A stretch of DNA of 64,000 nucleotides from Pseudomonas sp. CFBP13508 (GCF_005233515.1 NZ_QFZZ01000002.1:124001-188000); one strand, 5' to 3'. Shown: positions 1-9,338, counted from the stretch's first letter. The notes: generated by a model from the letters alone, not told the origin. A program made the numbers and translations.

Positions 1-546
1 CTCTTCGCTGACGAAGCTCGAAGTACCGGCGTCGTGGGCAGCGCCAACGGTTTCAACGGCAGCCGACCCACCTTCAGCAGCAACCGGATCGAAACCGGTG
101 GCACGCACGGTGATCACTTTGATCGCGGCGGTCGATTGCACGGTAGCGATGGCGTTACCGGCGTAGATCGGGCGCTTGAAGGTGTCAGCGCTTTCAACCG
201 AGATGATCTCGGAGATCTGGTCAACGTCCAGCGCAGCAGCAACGCGCGGCAGGATGTTTTTGCCGTTGGAAGTGGCGGCAGCCAGAATGTGGCTGTAACC
301 CTTGCCCAACTCTGCAACCAGAGGAGCAACGTTTTCCGGCAGCTGATGCGCGTAAGCGGCGTTGTCAGCATTCAGGGCTTTGCTCACCCCAGCGATCTTC
401 GCAGCGGCTTCGGCCACCGGGCCTGCGCCCTGACCTGCTACCAGAACGTGGATGTCGCCGCCGATTTTGGCAGCCGCAGCCACGGTGTTCAGCGTGGCCG
501 GGGCCAGCACTTTGTTGTCGTGTTCAGCAATAACCAAGATAGTCAT
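1..546 (-). CDS. etfA: Electron transfer flavoprotein alpha subunit, N-terminal part (cut by window edge)
   Basis: Only the first 182 codons are in the window. The protein begins MTILVIAEHDNKVLAPATLN, the typical EtfA N-terminus. EtfA with EtfB forms the soluble FAD/AMP heterodimer that takes electrons from acyl-CoA dehydrogenases and similar enzymes and passes them to ETF-ubiquinone oxidoreductase. The FAD-binding C-terminal half lies outside the window. The start ATG at 544-546 directly abuts the etfB stop codon (547-549), so the two are translated as one operon, etfB first. Identity is firm; only the truncation limits what can be said. Confidence 0.95.
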   Translation of the reverse strand, partial: MTILVIAEHDNKVLAPATLNTVAAAAKIGGDIHVLVAGQGAGPVAEAAAKIAGVSKALNADNAAYAHQLPENVAPLVAELGKGYSHILAAATSNGKNILPRVAAALDVDQISEIISVESADTFKRPIYAGNAIATVQSTAAIKVITVRATGFDPVAAEGGSAAVETVGAAHDAGTSSFVSEE

Positions 547-1296
547 TTAGATTACCTTCGCTTCGTTTTTCAGTTTCTCGACCAGTTCAGCCACCGACTT
601 GACCTTGATACCCGCGCTGCGTGCAGCCGGCGCTTCGACTTTCAGGGTCTTGTTGGTGGAGGCGGTGGAAACGCCCAAAGCGTCCGGAGTCAGCACTTCG
701 AGAGGCTTCTTCTTGGCTTTCATGATGTTTGGCAGGGACGCATAGCGCGGCTCGTTCAAACGCAGGTCGGTGGTGACGATGGCCGGCAGTTTCAGCGAAA
801 CGGTCTGTGCGCCGCCGTCGATTTCGCGAGTCACGGCAACGCTGTCGCCGGAGACTTCGACTTTCGACGCGAACGTGCCCTGACCGTAGCCGCTCAATGC
901 CGCGAGCATCTGGCCGGTCTGGTTGTTGTCGCTGTCGATCGCCTGTTTGCCAAGGATCACCAGCTGCGGCTGTTCCTTGTCGACGACAGCCTTGAGCAGC
1001 TTGGCCACGGCCAGCGAGGTCAGGTCTTCAGCGGATTCGACGAGGATGGCGCGATCGGCACCCAGAGCCAGTGCGGTACGCAGCTGTTCCTGAGCGGTGG
1101 TCGGGCCGATGGAGACGACGACGATTTCAGTCGCAACGCCCTTCTCTTTCAGGCGTACGGCTTCTTCCACGGCGATTTCGCAGAATGGGTTCATCGACAT
1201 CTTGACGTTGGCGAGGTCGACGCCGGAATTGTCCGCCTTGACGCGGACCTTGACGTTGTAATCCACAACGCGTTTGACAGCTACAAGAACCTTCAT
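547..1296 (-). CDS. etfB: Electron transfer flavoprotein beta subunit
   Basis: 249 aa, full family length, starting [20 protein letters not shown]. It forms the AMP-binding subunit of cytosolic ETF. The segment around residues 35-55 ([20 protein letters not shown]) is the conserved EtfB nucleotide-binding region. A clear ribosome site (GAGGA) lies 3 nt before the ATG. It is the first gene of etfBA and is transcribed away from the ETF-ubiquinone oxidoreductase gene; the 550-bp divergent spacer carries candidate fatty-acid and branched-chain-amino-acid regulator sites. Confidence 0.97.
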   Translation of the reverse strand: MKVLVAVKRVVDYNVKVRVKADNSGVDLANVKMSMNPFCEIAVEEAVRLKEKGVATEIVVVSIGPTTAQEQLRTALALGADRAILVESAEDLTSLAVAKLLKAVVDKEQPQLVILGKQAIDSDNNQTGQMLAALSGYGQGTFASKVEVSGDSVAVTREIDGGAQTVSLKLPAIVTTDLRLNEPRYASLPNIMKAKKKPLEVLTPDALGVSTASTNKTLKVEAPAARSAGIKVKSVAELVEKLKNEAKVI

Positions 1297-1674
1297 GGAT
1301 TCCTCGTTACTCTCCGGTGAAAAGAAAGTCGCCTAGGCGAACCTGGCGGATGATGCTCATCGGGCGACAAGGGCACCTCTAAAAACGCCGGCTTGAATGT
1401 GAGGTGATTCACTTCGCGAAGGGAGGTGACCGTTCGTCAGGGGTGACTGTCGGGTCATTCATTCTCACGCTGTGTAAACTGCGCGCCGGACTTGCGCTGC
1501 GCATCACCGTCTACTGCCTGTGCCCTGTCTTTAGAGGTGCTCTTGAAACCGCCAGTCTGCCTACGGCGAGCGCAAAACCGCCCGTATCTTGACCGGAACG
1601 CCCATTCTGGTCAATACGCCAAAATGCCCTGTCATAAGCCGCGCTTCTTTGATTTATCAGGGCTGGAGGCGATT

Positions 1675-1688
1675 CAAACAAACGTTTG
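1675..1688 (+). promoter_or_regulatory. Candidate PsrA operator upstream of etf-QO
   Basis: CAAAC-AAAC-GTTTG matches the published Pseudomonas PsrA pattern (C/G)AAAC-N2-4-GTTT(G/C). PsrA is a TetR-family, fatty-acid-responsive repressor/activator. The site ends 2 bp before the -35 box of the etf-QO promoter. The match is seen; binding is inferred. Confidence 0.6.
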
Positions 1689-1690
1689 TA

Positions 1691-1719
1691 TTGGACGCTG
1701 AGAGTGGTGTAGATATAAT
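1691..1719 (+). promoter_or_regulatory. Sigma-70 promoter of etf-QO
   Basis: TTGGAC (1691-1696), 17-bp spacer, perfect TATAAT (1714-1719). This places the transcript start near 1726 and gives a leader of about 120 nt before the GTG start of etf-QO. Confidence 0.7.
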
Positions 1720-1759
1720 GCGCCGCCTAGAGAGAAAGGTGGATTCGCCAATATTCCCT

Positions 1760-1775
1760 TTGACGTTAACGTAAA
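1760..1775 (+). promoter_or_regulatory. Candidate LiuR-type operator in etf-QO leader
   Basis: TTGACGTTAACGTAAA is a near-perfect palindrome around ACGTTAACGT and resembles the motif reported for LiuR, the MerR-family regulator of branched-chain amino acid catabolism. It lies about 35 bp downstream of the predicted start, where a bound protein could block elongation. Assignment is from memory of the motif. Confidence 0.45.
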
Positions 1776-1846
1776 GGCAATATGGATGCGAGATCAAACC
1801 TCCATATTAGAAAAAAAACTGTTGAGCCTTGAGTAGGAGATAGCCT

Positions 1847-3511
1847 GTGGAACGCGAATACATGGAATTCGACGTCGTCATCGTCGGTGCCGGCCCCGCT
1901 GGTCTGTCCGCCGCCTGCCGCTTGAAGCAGAAGGCCGCTGACGCCGGTAAGGAAATCAGCGTCTGCGTGGTCGAAAAAGGCTCCGAAGTCGGCGCGCATA
2001 TCCTCTCCGGTGCGGTGTTCGAACCCCGCGCCCTGAACGAATTGTTCCCGGACTGGAAAGAACTCGGCGCGCCGCTGAACACGCCCGTCACACGCGATGA
2101 CATTTTCGTGCTGAAAAACGCCGACAGTGCGCAGAAGATTCCTGACTTCTTTGTGCCCAAGACCATGCACAACGAAGGCAATTACATTATCTCCCTCGGC
2201 AACCTGTGCCGCTGGCTGGCTCAGCAGGCTGAAAATCTGGGTGTAGAAATCTACCCGGGCTTCGCCGCTCAGGAAGCGTTGATCGATGAAAACGGCGTAG
2301 TGCGCGGGATCATCACCGGTGATCTGGGCGTCGACCGCGAAGGCAACCCGAAAGAAGGCCTGTACACCCCGGGCATGGAACTGCGTGGCAAATACACGCT
2401 GTTCGCCGAAGGCTGCCGTGGCCACATCGGCAAGCAACTGATCAAGCGCTACAACCTCGACAGCGATGCCGACGTCCAGCATTACGGCATCGGCCTGAAA
2501 GAAATCTGGGAAATCGACCCGGCCAAGCATCAGCCAGGCCTGGTGGTGCACACCGCCGGCTGGCCGCTGGACATCATGGGCACCGAGAACACCGGCGGCT
2601 CGTTCCTCTATCACCTGGAAAACAATCAGGTGGTGGTCGGTCTGATCGTCGACCTGTCCTACAGCAACACTTACCTGTCGCCGTTCGATGAGTTCCAGCG
2701 CCTCAAGCATCACCCGGTGCTCAAGCAATATCTGGAAGGCGGCAAGCGCGTCAGCTACGGCGCCCGCGCCATCGCCAAGGGCGGCCTGAACTCGCTGCCG
2801 AAAATGGTCTTCAAGGGCGGAGCGCTGATCGGTTGCGACCTCGGCACCCTGAACTTCGCCAAGATCAAAGGCAGCCACACGGCGATGAAATCCGGCATGC
2901 TCGCGGCAGAATCGGTAGCCGATGCGCTGTTCGCCGAGCAGGATTGCACCGTCGAACTGACCACTTACGTCGACGCATTCAAGAACAGCTGGCTGCACGA
3001 AGAACTGTTCGCCAGCCGCAATTTCGGCCCGGCGATTCACAAATACGGCGCGATCATCGGCGGTGGTTTCAACTGGCTGGACCAGAACATCTTCGGCGGC
3101 AAACTGCCGTTCACCCTGCGCGACACCAAGCCGGATTACGCCTGCCTGAAGCTCGCGGCCGACTGCAAGAAGATCGACTACCCGAAACCTGACGGCAAAC
3201 TGAGTTTCGACAAACTCAGCTCGGTGTTCATCTCCGGTACCAACCACGAAGAAGAGCAGCCGTGCCACTTGAAGCTGACCGATCCGAGCATCCCGATCAG
3301 CAAGAACCTGCCGCTGTACGACGAACCGGCGCAGCGTTACTGCCCGGCCGGCGTATACGAAGTGATCACCAAGGAAGACGGCGAGAAGCGCTTCCAGATC
3401 AACGCCCAGAACTGCGTGCACTGCAAGACCTGTGACATCAAGGACCCTGCGCAGAACATCACCTGGGTGGCACCGGAAGGTGCCGGCGGCCCGACTTACC
3501 CGAACATGTAA
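1847..3511 (+). CDS. etf-QO: Electron transfer flavoprotein-ubiquinone oxidoreductase
   Basis: 554 aa, full length. A membrane-associated FAD/4Fe-4S enzyme that moves electrons from reduced ETF to ubiquinone. The dinucleotide fold GAGPAG is at residues 14-19; the 4Fe-4S ligands are in the C-terminal RYCPAGVYEV and NCVHCKTCDIKDP segments, and the protein ends GGPTYPNM as in the family. The start is GTG with TAGGAGA 6 nt upstream; the next ATG is at codon 6. It is monocistronic, followed by a terminator and a REPIN. It completes the ETF pathway with etfBA on the opposite strand. Confidence 0.96.
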   Translation: MEREYMEFDVVIVGAGPAGLSAACRLKQKAADAGKEISVCVVEKGSEVGAHILSGAVFEPRALNELFPDWKELGAPLNTPVTRDDIFVLKNADSAQKIPDFFVPKTMHNEGNYIISLGNLCRWLAQQAENLGVEIYPGFAAQEALIDENGVVRGIITGDLGVDREGNPKEGLYTPGMELRGKYTLFAEGCRGHIGKQLIKRYNLDSDADVQHYGIGLKEIWEIDPAKHQPGLVVHTAGWPLDIMGTENTGGSFLYHLENNQVVVGLIVDLSYSNTYLSPFDEFQRLKHHPVLKQYLEGGKRVSYGARAIAKGGLNSLPKMVFKGGALIGCDLGTLNFAKIKGSHTAMKSGMLAAESVADALFAEQDCTVELTTYVDAFKNSWLHEELFASRNFGPAIHKYGAIIGGGFNWLDQNIFGGKLPFTLRDTKPDYACLKLAADCKKIDYPKPDGKLSFDKLSSVFISGTNHEEEQPCHLKLTDPSIPISKNLPLYDEPAQRYCPAGVYEVITKEDGEKRFQINAQNCVHCKTCDIKDPAQNITWVAPEGAGGPTYPNM

Positions 3512-3531
3512 GTCGAAACGCTGAACAACAA

Positions 3532-3556
3532 GGCTCCCGAAATGGGGGCCTTTTTG
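3532..3556 (+). terminator. Terminator of etf-QO
   Basis: Stem GGCTCCC / GGGGGCC with a short loop (3532-3550), followed by TTTTTG, 20 bp after the stop codon. Confidence 0.8.
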
Positions 3557-3589
3557 TTGCCCAAAATTCCTCTGCCACCACAAAACAAC

Positions 3590-3679
3590 TGTGGGAGCGA
3601 GCCTGCTCGCGAAAGCGGTGTGTCATATAAAGATGATGTCGACTGATCCAGCGCCTTCGCGAGCAGGCTCGCTCCCACA
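3590..3679. repeat. REPIN (inverted pair of REP sequences, C variant)
   Basis: Left arm TGTGGGAGCGAGCCTGCTCG and its reverse complement enclose about 45 bp. This is the head-to-head REP doublet typical of fluorescent pseudomonads. It lies between the etf-QO terminator and the end of the AraC gene. Confidence 0.9.
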
Positions 3680-3695
3680 GGGGATTATCGGCGGA

Positions 3696-4586
3696 TCAGG
3701 CAGCGCGCTCTTCCCCCGGACTGCGTTCGAAGTAACGCTTGTATTCGCGACTGAATTGCGACGTGCTCTGATACCCCACCCGATGCGCCACCTGCGCCAC
3801 GCCCAGCCCCTCCGCCACCAGCAGCGTCTGCGCCTTCAACAAACGTAAACGCTTCAGATACTGCACCGGCGACAACAGCGTGCTGCGCTTGAAATGCTCA
3901 TGAAAGGTCGACACGCTCATGTTCGCGCAACCGGCCAGGGTTTCGACATTCAGCGGCTCGGTGTAATGCGCATGCAGATGGCTGATCGACGCCGCCACCC
4001 GGGCGAATTGCCCTTGTTGCTCGACCAACGCCCGCAACACATCCGCTTGCGGCCCGCGCAGCGCGACGAACAATAATTCGCGAACCCGCGCCGGGCCGAG
4101 AATCTGGCATTCCAGCGGATCGTGCAGACAGCTGAGCAGCCGCTCGACACAACCGCGCATGCCATCGTCGAGCACCACCGAGGTCATCGACTCCGGCGTC
4201 TGCGCCGGAATATGCCGACCCGGCGCCAGCCCCATGGCCAGCACCAGTTCGCCGAGCAGGACGCGATCGATCGCCACCGACACACCGAGCAATGGCGCAT
4301 CGGGCAAGGCAAAGGTTTCGCATTCGAACGGCACCGGCAGCGCCTGGATCAGATAATGCCCGGCGCCGTACTCCATGGTTCGTGGGCCGAGGAACGCCAG
4401 TTTACTGCCCTGGGCGATGATCATCAGGCTCGGCTCGTAGATATGCGGGCCACGGGCGACGTCGCAACTGGCGCGCAAAATCTGCACACCGGGCAGACCG
4501 GTCTGGCTGTAGCCATCGCGCAGCGCCAGCGGTTCGATCAGCGAAACCAGCCGGGCATTGGCATCAAGATGACGGGTCAACTGCAT
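3696..4586 (-). CDS. AraC-family transcriptional regulator
   Basis: 296 aa from the ATG giving MQLTRHLDANARLVSLIEPL; a GTG 24 bp upstream is the alternative start. The N-terminal half (about residues 15-185) is an AraC_N-type ligand domain (LMIIAQGSKLAFLG, YLIQALPVPFECE); the C-terminal 100 residues hold the two helix-turn-helix units (TLAGCANMSVSTFHEHFK and VAHRVGYQSTSQFSREYKR). It is divergent from a zinc alcohol dehydrogenase gene across 190 bp, so it most likely controls that gene. Effector unknown. Confidence 0.88.
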   Translation of the reverse strand: MQLTRHLDANARLVSLIEPLALRDGYSQTGLPGVQILRASCDVARGPHIYEPSLMIIAQGSKLAFLGPRTMEYGAGHYLIQALPVPFECETFALPDAPLLGVSVAIDRVLLGELVLAMGLAPGRHIPAQTPESMTSVVLDDGMRGCVERLLSCLHDPLECQILGPARVRELLFVALRGPQADVLRALVEQQGQFARVAASISHLHAHYTEPLNVETLAGCANMSVSTFHEHFKRSTLLSPVQYLKRLRLLKAQTLLVAEGLGVAQVAHRVGYQSTSQFSREYKRYFERSPGEERAA

Positions 4587-4776
4587 CGAATAGGTCTTCG
4601 TAAAATTCACGGAAAAGGGGATGAAAACATCATCGCAGATCCGCTGGCCAATGCGATCGCCGAAACCCGCATGCCGGAGGATTAGGCATGAGACCCGGAG
4701 AAATCGTCATGGCCGCCTCCGCCTCTGGCGCCCAGAATTCACCGTCTCACTTGTCACTGTTTTTGCGAGGTCACCC

Positions 4777-5829
4777 ATGTACACCGCCATCGGCTATGCC
4801 GCCCAATCGGCCACCACGCCCCTCGCCCCGATGAAATTCGAACGCCGTAGCCCGCGCGCCGACGACGTAGCGATCGAAATTCTCTACTGCGGCGTCTGCC
4901 ATTCCGACATCCATCAGGCACGCAACGAATGGGGCATCGCCGTTTATCCGCTGATGCCCGGCCATGAGATCGTCGGAAAAGTCACCGCTGTCGGTGCGAA
5001 TGTCACCCGTCACAAGGTAGGCGATCTGGTTGGCGTCGGCTGCATGGTCGATTCCTGCCGCAGCTGCGAAGCCTGCCAGGCGAACCTCGAGCAATATTGC
5101 CTCGAAGGCCCGACCATGACTTACGCCACCCCGGACCGGGTCGATGGCAGCAACACCATGGGCGGTTATTCCGACAGCATCGTGGTCAGTGAGCACTTCG
5201 TTGTGCGCATTCCCGAGAAACTGGCTCTGGCCAGCGCCGCACCGATTCTCTGTGCCGGTATCACCACCTACTCGCCGCTCAAGCACTACGGCGTCAAGGC
5301 CGGTGACAAGGTCGGGATTCTCGGCATGGGCGGCCTCGGCCATATGGGGATCAAGTTCGCCAAGGCCATGGGCGCGGAAGTCACGCTGTTCACCCGCTCG
5401 GCGAGCAAGGCTGAAGAAGGCCGCCGTCAGGGCGCCGATCACGTCATCGTCTCCACCGATGCCGAGCAGATGAAGGCCGCGGCCGGCTACTTCGACTTCC
5501 TGCTCGACACCATTCCGGTGCAGCACGATTTGAACCCGTACCTCGACACCCTGCGTTTCGACGGCGTGCACATTCTGGTCGGGCTGATCGAGCCGGTGAA
5601 CCCGCCCGTGCACGCCGGCAAACTGGTGATGAGCCGCCGCGTACTGGCCGGCTCCTTGATCGGAGGTATCGCCGAGACCCAGGAAGTGCTGGATTTCTGC
5701 GCCGAGCACAACATCACCTGCGACATCGAAATGCTCGACATCCGCCAGATCAACGAAGCCTACGCTCGGATGATTGCCGGTGACGTCAAGTACCGCTTCG
5801 TCATCGACATGGCGACGCTGAAGGCTTAA
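4777..5829 (+). CDS. Zinc-dependent NAD(P) alcohol dehydrogenase (YahK/CAD-like)
   Basis: 350 aa. A medium-chain dehydrogenase that reduces aldehydes or oxidises alcohols. The catalytic zinc ligand segment is GVCHSDIHQ, followed by GHEIVG; the structural zinc cysteines follow the C-x2-C-x2-C-x7-C pattern (CRSCEACQANLEQYC), and the Rossmann motif is GILGMGGLGHMG. The start is the ATG preceded by GCGAGG; an upstream in-frame extension to 4621 lacks family similarity. Single gene, probably regulated by the divergent AraC protein. The exact substrate cannot be told from sequence. Confidence 0.9.
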   Translation: MYTAIGYAAQSATTPLAPMKFERRSPRADDVAIEILYCGVCHSDIHQARNEWGIAVYPLMPGHEIVGKVTAVGANVTRHKVGDLVGVGCMVDSCRSCEACQANLEQYCLEGPTMTYATPDRVDGSNTMGGYSDSIVVSEHFVVRIPEKLALASAAPILCAGITTYSPLKHYGVKAGDKVGILGMGGLGHMGIKFAKAMGAEVTLFTRSASKAEEGRRQGADHVIVSTDAEQMKAAAGYFDFLLDTIPVQHDLNPYLDTLRFDGVHILVGLIEPVNPPVHAGKLVMSRRVLAGSLIGGIAETQEVLDFCAEHNITCDIEMLDIRQINEAYARMIAGDVKYRFVIDMATLKA

Positions 5830-5840
5830 ACCTTCACGGC

Positions 5841-6644
5841 TTACACCTTCAAGCCCAGCTCCGCCGACAGCCGGGTTGTGACCCCTTTGAGCAGGGGGAT
5901 CAACTCGGCCATTTTTTCCAGCGGCATGTACGGCACGGTGCTGGCGATACTGATCGCCGCGACAATGCCCTTGCTCGCGTCACGAATCGGCGCCGCCACG
6001 CAGCGGATCGACGGTTCGTTGTCTTCCAGATCGAACGCGTAGCCACCGGCGACGTATTCGCCCATGCGCTGCTCAAGCTGTTCCCACGACTGCTGGGGAT
6101 GCTGCGGCCAGAACTGACTTTTGCCACCCGCCGGCAGGCTGATGTCGTACAGCCGCCGCCAATCCTGCGGCGAATCATCGAGCATCAAGGCCTTGCCGAT
6201 ACCGGTGCGCACCAGCGGCATGCGATGGCCAACCCGCGAGCGCATTTCCGGGCCGTTGCGTCCGGGATTCTTCAATAGATACAGCACTTCGTCGCCTTCG
6301 CGAATGCCCAAGTGCACGGTATCGCCGGTCAGGGCCGAGAGCTCGTCCAGATACGGCCCGGCCAACGTCACCAGCGGCAACTCTTCGCGGGCCTGAAAGC
6401 CCAGTTCGATCAGTTTCGGCCCAAGTAGATAACCGATCTGCGGCACCACGCGCAGATAACGCTCGTCGACCAGACAGCTGGCCAGACGATGGGTGGTGCT
6501 GCGCGTGGTGCCGATCAGCCGGGCGATCTCCTTGAGATCACGCGCGCCACTGGCCACTGCCTGCACCACACCGAGGCCGCGCAGCAGCGTCTGGGTGCCG
6601 GTGGGCGCGGCGTCCTTGGTTTTTTCCGGGGCGTCTTCCTGCAT
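5841..6644 (-). CDS. IclR-family regulator of the galactonate operon
   Basis: 267 aa from the ATG giving MQEDAPEKTKDAAP; an in-frame ATG 39 bp upstream is possible. Residues about 20-80 form the winged helix (LKEIARLIGTTRSTTHRLAS), and the rest is the IclR effector domain ending SIASTVPYMPLEKMAELIPL. It is the last gene of the dgo cluster, 62 bp after the transporter. IclR proteins bind palindromes of about 15 bp, often upstream of -35 when acting as activators, so this protein is the prime candidate for the palindromes at 11111-11125 and 26349-26365 (inference). Confidence 0.88.
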   Translation of the reverse strand: MQEDAPEKTKDAAPTGTQTLLRGLGVVQAVASGARDLKEIARLIGTTRSTTHRLASCLVDERYLRVVPQIGYLLGPKLIELGFQAREELPLVTLAGPYLDELSALTGDTVHLGIREGDEVLYLLKNPGRNGPEMRSRVGHRMPLVRTGIGKALMLDDSPQDWRRLYDISLPAGGKSQFWPQHPQQSWEQLEQRMGEYVAGGYAFDLEDNEPSIRCVAAPIRDASKGIVAAISIASTVPYMPLEKMAELIPLLKGVTTRLSAELGLKV

Positions 6645-6705
6645 ATCCAGCCTTTTACCGTTGAGCGAAGGAACGGGCGGCATTATGGTCGCCCGACGCA
6701 GAGCA

Positions 6706-8016
6706 CTACAACTCGATACGCTCGACCTTGCCGACCAGCAGCACGTAGGACAAGGCGCCAACCAGCGCGAGCACGGCGATGTAGGTGATCGCCGGGGCGA
6801 ACGAATCGCCGCTGGCGAGGAAGCCGATCACAATCGGCGTAGCAATAGCCGAGAGGTTGCCGATGAAGTTGAACACGCCACCGGTCAGGCCGAGCAAACG
6901 CGCCGGTGCCAGCGTCGACACCAGCGACCAGGTGATCGACGCCAGACCGTTGCCGAAAAATGCCAGGGCGAGGAAGGCAATCACCAGCGGCGTCGACTCG
7001 ACAAAGTTGGCGCCGATGATCGAAGTCGAAATCAGCAGCCCGCCAATGATCGGCAATTTGCGCGCGAAGCCCACGGTGTAGCCACGCCGGATCAGGAAGT
7101 CGGAAAAGAATCCCGAGCACAACACACCGACGAACGCGGCAAGAAATGGCAGCGATGCGAGCAGGCCGGACTTGATGAAGTCCATGCCGCGATATTTCAC
7201 CAGATAGGTCGGAAACCAGGTGAGGAAGAACCACAGCGTCGAGTTCAGGCAGAACTGGCCAAGGTAAATGCCCCACAACTTGCGCTTGCTGAGGACGATA
7301 CTGAGATCGGTCCAGCTGAACTTGGCTTTGACCTTGGCCGTCTCGGCCTGGATATCCACCAGCCCGCCACCTTCGCGGATCAGGTCGATTTCCGCCTGGT
7401 TGGTGCCTTTGAAATCGCGCGGCTCGCGATACACCGCGTACCAGATCAGCGCCCAGAGAATGCCCACCGCGCCGGTGGCGACGAACACCATGTGCCAGCC
7501 GAATGCATGTTGCAGCCACGCCAGCACCGGGGTCAGGAAAGCCAGACCGACAAACTGTCCGGAGGTGTAGAAACCGATCGCCGTGGCGCGCTCGCGCTCA
7601 GGGAACCAGGTGGTGACCACGCGGCTGTTGATCGGATAGGCGGGCGCTTCCAGCGCACCGACGGCCATGCGCAGCACGAACAGGGCGATGAAGCTGCTGA
7701 CGAAACCGAGCATTACCGTGGCCACCGACCACAGCAGCAGCGCGACGCTGTAAAGGATGCGCGGCGGCACCCGATCGACCAGCCAGCCGCCGGGGATCTG
7801 CATGGCAGCGTAGGTCCAGCCGAACGCGGAGAAGATCAGACCGACATGAACCGGATCGATGCCCAGCTCACTGGTCAGCGCCGGCGCGGCAATCGACAGA
7901 TTGCTGCGGTCGAGGTAGTTGATGACCACGGTGATGAACAGCAACACCATGATGAAAAATCGCTTGCGGCTAGGCGTGACTAAAGACGCCTGCCCGGAGA
8001 GGGTGTGCGTTTGCAT
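6706..8016 (-). CDS. dgoT: MFS D-galactonate transporter (anion:cation symporter family)
   Basis: 436 aa, about 12 membrane spans. The hexuronate/galactonate subfamily signature is visible near the N-terminus (VVINYLDRSNLSIAAPAL) and in the loop after helix 2 (GGWLVDRVPPR). It imports galactonate or a close aldonate with protons. It follows dgoD after a 173-bp gap that contains a REPIN, and precedes the IclR gene. Family assignment is firm; galactonate as substrate follows from the neighbours. Confidence 0.88.
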   Translation of the reverse strand: MQTHTLSGQASLVTPSRKRFFIMVLLFITVVINYLDRSNLSIAAPALTSELGIDPVHVGLIFSAFGWTYAAMQIPGGWLVDRVPPRILYSVALLLWSVATVMLGFVSSFIALFVLRMAVGALEAPAYPINSRVVTTWFPERERATAIGFYTSGQFVGLAFLTPVLAWLQHAFGWHMVFVATGAVGILWALIWYAVYREPRDFKGTNQAEIDLIREGGGLVDIQAETAKVKAKFSWTDLSIVLSKRKLWGIYLGQFCLNSTLWFFLTWFPTYLVKYRGMDFIKSGLLASLPFLAAFVGVLCSGFFSDFLIRRGYTVGFARKLPIIGGLLISTSIIGANFVESTPLVIAFLALAFFGNGLASITWSLVSTLAPARLLGLTGGVFNFIGNLSAIATPIVIGFLASGDSFAPAITYIAVLALVGALSYVLLVGKVERIEL

Positions 8017-8073
8017 GAGAGATGCCTCTTTTTATGTTTGTTTGAGGACAGTCTTGAGACTTGAACAGAATCC

Positions 8074-8162
8074 TGTGGGAGCGAGCTTGCTCGCGAAGAC
8101 GGCGGCACATCCGGCATCGATGTGACTGACCTGCCGCATTCGCGAGCAAGCTCGCTCCCACA
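8074..8162. repeat. REPIN (T variant) inside the dgo operon
   Basis: Arms TGTGGGAGCGAGCTTGCTCG and reverse complement, both carrying T where most copies here carry C. It sits between dgoD and dgoT and may lower downstream expression or stabilise the upstream mRNA. Confidence 0.9.
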
Positions 8163-8189
8163 AGGGATTGGTGGTGTGTCAGGCAGTAC

Positions 8190-9338
8190 TCACCACTCGG
8201 CAAAGCTGCCATCGGCATGACGCCAGATCGGGTTGCGCCAGCGGTGGCCGACTGCCGCACGCTCGATCACGTACTCCTCGTTGATCTCGATGCCCAGCCC
8301 CGGGCCGTTCGGGATCTTGACGAAGCCTTGGTCGTAGTCGAAGACGCGCGGATCCTTCACATAGTCGAGCAAGTCGTTGCTCTCGTTGTAATGGATGCCG
8401 AGGCTCTGCTCCTGGATAAACGCGTTGTAACAAGCCGCGTCGAGTTGCAAACACGCCGCCAGGGCGATCGGGCCTAGCGGGCAATGCAGCGCCAGCGCGA
8501 CGTCGTAGGCTTCGGCCATGTTGGCGATCTTGCGGGTTTCGGTGATGCCGCCGGCGTGGGAGGCATCCGGCTGGATAATGTCGACGTAGCCTTCGCTCAA
8601 CACCCGTTTAAAGTCCCAGCGCGAGAACAGCCGCTCGCCGAGGGCAATCGGCGTGCTGGTCAGCGGCGCCAGTTCTTTCAATGCTTCGTAGTTTTCGCTG
8701 AGCACCGGTTCTTCGATGAACATCAGTTTGTACGGGTCGAGCTCCTTCATCAGCACCTTGGCCATCGGCTTGTGCACGCGGCCGTGGAAGTCGACGCCGA
8801 TACCGACGTTCGGCCCGACCGCATCACGCACGGCGGCAACGTTGGCCAGGGCAAGGTCGACTTTCTCGAAAGTGTCGAGGAACTGCAGTTCTTCGGTGCC
8901 GTTCATTTTCACCGCCGTGAAACCACGGCTCACTGCTTCTTTCGCCGCACGCGCGGTGTCGGCCGGCCGGTCGCCGCCGATCCACGAATAGACACGAATC
9001 TTGTCGCGCACCTGGCCACCGAGCAGATCGCTGACCGAGACGCCGAGGGCCTTGCCCTTGATGTCCCACAGTGCCTGGTCGATACCGGCCAGTGCGCTCA
9101 TGTGGATCGCGCCGCCACGGTAGAAGCCGCCGCGATAGAGCACGGTCCAGATGTCTTCGATATTGCGTGGGTCTTTGCCGATCAGGTAGTCGGACAACTC
9201 TTCCACCGCAGCAGCTACGGTATGCGCGCGTCCTTCAACCACAGGCTCGCCCCAACCGGTCACGCCCTCGTCGGTTTCGACCTTGAGGAAGCACCAGCGC
9301 GGCGGAACGATGAAGGTCGTGAGTTTGGTGATTTTCAT
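8190..9338 (-). CDS. dgoD: D-galactonate dehydratase
   Basis: 382 aa, the same length as E. coli DgoD. An enolase-superfamily enzyme that converts D-galactonate to 2-dehydro-3-deoxygalactonate. The Mg ligands D183, E209 and E235 and the catalytic H185 and H285 are all present at the E. coli positions ([27 protein letters not shown]). Third gene of dgoK-dgoA-dgoD-dgoT, 61 bp after dgoA. Nothing is missing or truncated. Confidence 0.96.
   Translation of the reverse strand: MKITKLTTFIVPPRWCFLKVETDEGVTGWGEPVVEGRAHTVAAAVEELSDYLIGKDPRNIEDIWTVLYRGGFYRGGAIHMSALAGIDQALWDIKGKALGVSVSDLLGGQVRDKIRVYSWIGGDRPADTARAAKEAVSRGFTAVKMNGTEELQFLDTFEKVDLALANVAAVRDAVGPNVGIGVDFHGRVHKPMAKVLMKELDPYKLMFIEEPVLSENYEALKELAPLTSTPIALGERLFSRWDFKRVLSEGYVDIIQPDASHAGGITETRKIANMAEAYDVALALHCPLGPIALAACLQLDAACYNAFIQEQSLGIHYNESNDLLDYVKDPRVFDYDQGFVKIPNGPGLGIEINEEYVIERAAVGHRWRNPIWRHADGSFAEW

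Larger units (their letters stand above)
1297..1846. promoter_or_regulatory. Divergent etfB / etf-QO intergenic region
   Basis: 550 bp without a supported gene. From left to right it holds a 12-bp palindrome TCGCCTAGGCGA (1329-1340) close to etfB, an 11-nt inverted repeat (GCACCTCTAAA at 1373-1383 and TTTAGAGGTGC at 1530-1540), then the etf-QO promoter with two operator-like palindromes, listed separately. Short reading frames at 1404-1774 have no ribosome site or family resemblance and were not called. Confidence 0.6.

Noticed and set aside
1766-3583. 605-codon frame opposite etf-QO
   Set aside because: Shadow of a clear full-length gene on the plus strand; no domain seen.
3496-3848. Short frames starting MGASLLAKA in the REP regions (also near 8, 14, 28, 29 and 61 kb)
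   Set aside because: The identical peptide comes from translating REP sequence; these are repeats, not genes.
6493-7983. 496-codon plus-strand frame over dgoT
   Set aside because: Low-complexity Arg/Asp/Gln translation typical of the reverse of a membrane protein gene; dgoT is well supported.
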